A stretch of 64,000 nt of DNA from Planctomycetota bacterium. GTDB taxonomy: Bacteria > Planctomycetota > B15-G4. Below, piece after piece: positions 61,297-64,000 of this stretch. Position numbers and translations under genes: made by a program. Under the pieces are notes generated by a model. The model was not told the origin of the DNA. It ran no database searches and saw nothing but the letters and a program-made list of their open reading frames with translations. The stretch spans positions 1 to 64,000 of the forward strand of contig JAQWOM010000023.1 in NCBI GenBank assembly GCA_029245865.1. The letters run 5' to 3'. Position 1 is the stretch's first letter. Every line of letters starts with the position of its first letter.

Positions 61297-62673
61297 ATGC
61301 AATCCGCTCGCAGCACTCAGCGTCTCTCCGCTTCGATAATCGCACTTCTTCTCACGACCTGCGTGGCAACCGAAGGAGTCATCCCTGCACAGGAGTGGCA
61401 ACCGGGCTGGCAGCCGGCGGACAACACATGGCTCTCAGCGCCCCGCACCATCGAACCGATCATCACCCCACCCAGGGCGACACCAGACGAGTTCTCGGCA
61501 CGCCGCGCAGCACTCGCGAAGGCACTGGGCGCATCCTCCGACGAGCCTTTTGCCATCTGGGTCCCGGCCCGCGCCTTCGATGAACTCGACCCCTTTTTCC
61601 AGGACGACGATTTCTACTACCTCTCGGGAAGTGAAATACCTGACATCGCCTTGCTGATGGTCGTCGACGCCGAAGGCTCGCTCACAGCAGACACCCTTTT
61701 CCTTCCGGACAAAGACCCGAACTTTGAACTCTGGAATGGCACACGCCTCTCACCAGGCCCCGACGCCACTCAACAGACAGGCTTTGTATCCACCGCCCCA
61801 CTGCCCGTCACCACCGATTCGTGGAGCGACACGATTGCAGAGACCGGCGTCGCCCGAGTGCTCACGCTCAGCGCCCCACCCTGGACAGCCCCGGAGGGTG
61901 TAGAGGTCGTGTCGAGCAACCGGCGTGACCCGAACAGCCTCAGGAGAAAACTGTCCGCCCTTCGACTCTTGAAGTCAGACTACGAGATCGCCTGTCTTCA
62001 GGCGGCCATCGACATCACGGGCGCGGCGATACGCAACGCGCTCACGGAAGTTCATCCGGAAGCCTGGGAATACCAGGCCCAGGGCGCACTCGAGGGCACC
62101 TACCTCCGCCTGGGCAGCGAACGTCCAGGGTTTGCTTCGATTTTCGGATCGGGCCCCAACTCGGTCACCCTGCACTACAACAAGAATCGCAGGCAGATGC
62201 AGGACGGTGAGTTGATGGTCATCGATGTGGGTGCGAAGTACCAATATTACTGCGCAGACATCAGCCGCACAGTCCCTGTGAATGGGCGCTTCACCGATCG
62301 CCAGCGCCAGGTCTACGAGGTTGTACTGGCAGCCCAGACCGCAGCAGCAGAGGCCGCTCGCCCGGGAATGACGATCAAGGACCTAGACGGGATTTCCCGG
62401 GCTGTGATCGAAAATGCTGGATATGAGCCCAAGCATTTTCCTCATTCTGTTGGCCACTGGATCGGTCTGGATGTCCACGATGTAGGTGGCCGGGTTCCCA
62501 TAGAGGCCGGTGCCTTATTCACCATTGAGCCTGGCATCTACATCGCAGAAGAGAATCTGGGCATTCGGATCGAGGATGACTACCTCATGACTTCCGAGGG
62601 AGCCGTGAAACTCTCGGTAGCGATACCCAGTGATCCAGACGCGCTCGAGGCCATGCTCGCAAGCAGGAGCTGA
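61297..62673 (+). CDS. Secreted Xaa-Pro aminopeptidase (M24B)
   Basis: 458 aa from ATG at 61297. A probable signal peptide runs to about residue 30 (SIIALLLTTCVATEGV; Cys22 might be a lipid site but the motif is weak). The creatinase N-terminal domain precedes the pita-bread peptidase domain. Metal ligands are visible: DVGAKYQYYCADISR (two Asp), HSVGHWIGLDVHD (His), FTIEPGIYI (Glu) and RIEDDYLMT (Glu). It removes N-terminal residues before Pro. Cytoplasmic PepP enzymes lack a signal peptide, so this is an exported variant. Confidence 0.88.
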   Translation: MQSARSTQRLSASIIALLLTTCVATEGVIPAQEWQPGWQPADNTWLSAPRTIEPIITPPRATPDEFSARRAALAKALGASSDEPFAIWVPARAFDELDPFFQDDDFYYLSGSEIPDIALLMVVDAEGSLTADTLFLPDKDPNFELWNGTRLSPGPDATQQTGFVSTAPLPVTTDSWSDTIAETGVARVLTLSAPPWTAPEGVEVVSSNRRDPNSLRRKLSALRLLKSDYEIACLQAAIDITGAAIRNALTEVHPEAWEYQAQGALEGTYLRLGSERPGFASIFGSGPNSVTLHYNKNRRQMQDGELMVIDVGAKYQYYCADISRTVPVNGRFTDRQRQVYEVVLAAQTAAAEAARPGMTIKDLDGISRAVIENAGYEPKHFPHSVGHWIGLDVHDVGGRVPIEAGALFTIEPGIYIAEENLGIRIEDDYLMTSEGAVKLSVAIPSDPDALEAMLASRS

Positions 62674-62674
62674 A

Positions 62675-64000
62675 GTGAAACGGCGGTTCGCCATCTTCAT
62701 GTTCGTGATCGCAGAGGCCGTCCTTCTGATGGCCCTCATCACGCCCGTGGCCCATATGCGGGCGTTCACGGAGCGGCTACTTCTCACGTCAACGGATCAC
62801 TTGCCAGAGTTCCAGCCGGACGAGATTTGGTTCATTCTCCTCCGGTCGCTGCTCATGCTGATTGTCTTGCAGATCTGCTTCGCCCTGCGAGATCTGTATC
62901 GCTGGAATGTCATCGTGCGACCAAGATTGGTGATCGTGCGATTGGTCGAGGCAGTCATCATAGCTCTGATCGCACTGCCGTTGATTCACTACGCTTTCGA
63001 CTTCATCGACCAGGGCATGGACTTCGACGGAAAACTCCGCCGCCTGGAGATTCACCCCCTACTTGTGGCTGCTTGCACCGGCGTCGCCTTCTTGGCGGCA
63101 TACGGGCTTCGGATGCGATTCCCGAAATGGATCAAGGTTGCCGGGCTTGCAGAGCGTGTCGCGATCGTCGGGCGCGGCCCCATGGTCGATCTATGCATCG
63201 AGGAAGTGGCACGGCAGCACGACCCAAGCGTCGAACTGATTGGTGTCATTGATGACCCCGAGACCGCACCGAAAGGCCGCACAGTGTTGGGCTCTCTCCA
63301 TGAAATCAGTGCAACTCTCGACGAACATGACATTCAACGTCTGGTGATCAACCGGAGCAAGCCGATTCCCGACGCGACCATCCTTCGCATCAGGCAGTCA
63401 GGCATTCACATCAGCGACACGGCTGAGTTCTATGAGCGGCTGACCGGTCGCATATCACCCGAGAGTTTCCGTGACGGAGACCTTCTCCTCGCCACATCCA
63501 CATCCAATCGGACCTATTCGCTAACCAGCCGCATCCTCGACATCACGGCGGCCTCGATCGGGCTCATCCTCTCGATGCCGCTGCTCCTGCTCACAGCGAT
63601 CCTGATCAAAATCGAGTCACGTGGACCGATCCTCTACAGCCAAGAACGCGTCGGCTTCAACGGTCGCCCATTTCGGATTCACAAGTTCCGGTCCATGCAA
63701 CAGGATGCAGAAACCGTGAGTGGGCCCGTCTGGGCGCAAGCCGGGGACAGCCGGGTTACGCGCATCGGCAAATGGCTCCGCAAACTGCGCATCGACGAGA
63801 TTCCGCAGCTCTGGTCCGTCATCCGCCGCGACATGGCGATTGTCGGTCCACGGCCTGAACGCCAGTTCTTCGTCCAAGAGCTTGAGGAGGAGATCCCCCA
63901 CTTCCGCCAACGACATCTGGTCAAGCCAGGTGTCACCGGCTGGGCGCAGATCAACTACAGCTACGGATCAAGCATCGACGACGCCTTCGTCAAACTGCAA
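62675..64000 (+). CDS. Polyprenyl glycosylphosphotransferase, exopolysaccharide initiation (partial)
   Basis: 442 codons visible, cut by the window edge. GTG start one base after the pepP-like stop. N-terminal membrane helices (about 1-150), then a CoA-binding-like Rossmann region (AERVAIVGRGPMVD), and the C-terminal bacterial sugar transferase domain: ILDITAASIGLILSMPLLLLTA, SQERVGFNGRPFRIHKFRSM, KLRIDEIPQLWSVIRRDMAIVGPRPE, KPGVTGWAQINY. It transfers the first sugar-phosphate to undecaprenyl-phosphate. The arrangement resembles the PEP-CTERM-associated sugar transferases. Complements the PEP-CTERM-type glycosyltransferase at the other end of the window. Confidence 0.92.
   Translation, partial: MKRRFAIFMFVIAEAVLLMALITPVAHMRAFTERLLLTSTDHLPEFQPDEIWFILLRSLLMLIVLQICFALRDLYRWNVIVRPRLVIVRLVEAVIIALIALPLIHYAFDFIDQGMDFDGKLRRLEIHPLLVAACTGVAFLAAYGLRMRFPKWIKVAGLAERVAIVGRGPMVDLCIEEVARQHDPSVELIGVIDDPETAPKGRTVLGSLHEISATLDEHDIQRLVINRSKPIPDATILRIRQSGIHISDTAEFYERLTGRISPESFRDGDLLLATSTSNRTYSLTSRILDITAASIGLILSMPLLLLTAILIKIESRGPILYSQERVGFNGRPFRIHKFRSMQQDAETVSGPVWAQAGDSRVTRIGKWLRKLRIDEIPQLWSVIRRDMAIVGPRPERQFFVQELEEEIPHFRQRHLVKPGVTGWAQINYSYGSSIDDAFVKLQ

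Overview
The window is about 60% GC bacterial chromosome, densely packed, with many 1-8 base gene overlaps and frequent GTG/TTG starts. No rRNA, tRNA, IS element or CRISPR array was found. The gene content points to a Planctomycetota or closely related PVC-type bacterium. The clues are a Minf_1886-family protein, a TPR protein ending in two RNA polymerase alpha-CTD modules, paired ASPIC/UnbV (CRTAC1) beta-propeller lipoproteins, several Lys/Ala-rich histone-H1-like tails, and MurA. This assignment is an inference; there is no rRNA in the window to confirm it.

Left part, minus strand (1-10.8 kb): an exopolysaccharide locus. It holds a truncated glycosyltransferase of the exosortase/PEP-CTERM-associated type, a Wzz-like chain-length protein and a Wza-like export lipoprotein. 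Nucleotide-sugar genes follow: rmlB, rmlD, rmlA, two NAD-dependent epimerases, glmS and a UDP-xylose synthase. The same strand continues with a FecR-like exported protein, accC, accB, efp and a two-gene membrane cluster (10.8-16.6 kb). A matching polyprenyl-phosphate glycosylphosphotransferase starts at the far right end (62.7 kb to the edge, plus strand), so both ends of the window touch exopolysaccharide synthesis.

Middle part (16.7-49 kb): mostly housekeeping. In order: a DDAH-like hydrolase; moaC-moaB; a HEAT/PDZ/S41 protease; an AI-2E permease with a Minf_1886 gene; a replication-flavoured run (degenerate DnaA-like ATPase, tmk, holB); a large TPR/gluzincin protein; an aminotransferase; ssb-moaD-moaE; a PilZ protein; rpmE-prfA-membrane protein-prmC; maf and a DUF192 lipoprotein; ffh, rpsP and an H1-tailed helical protein; murA; the TPR/double alpha-CTD protein with ruvA; mnmG; an ABC ATPase coupled to a five-haem cytochrome; and miaB-ribD.

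Right part (50-62.7 kb): a plus-strand operon alternates TPR lipoprotein, CRTAC1 lipoprotein, TPR protein, CRTAC1 lipoprotein and a parvulin-like protein. It is followed by a zinc-ribbon/HEAT membrane protein, a small TPR protein, a zinc-ribbon protein, mnmA, yajC, yraN and a secreted Xaa-Pro aminopeptidase.

Most notable: a DnaA-family protein that appears to have lost its arginine finger, sensor II arginine and DNA-recognition motif, sitting in an operon with tmk and holB; a duplicated TPR/CRTAC1 lipoprotein operon; double alpha-CTD modules fused to TPRs; H1-like tails fused to AccB and to a helical protein; and EF-hand-like loops inserted in an AI-2E permease and an S41 protease.
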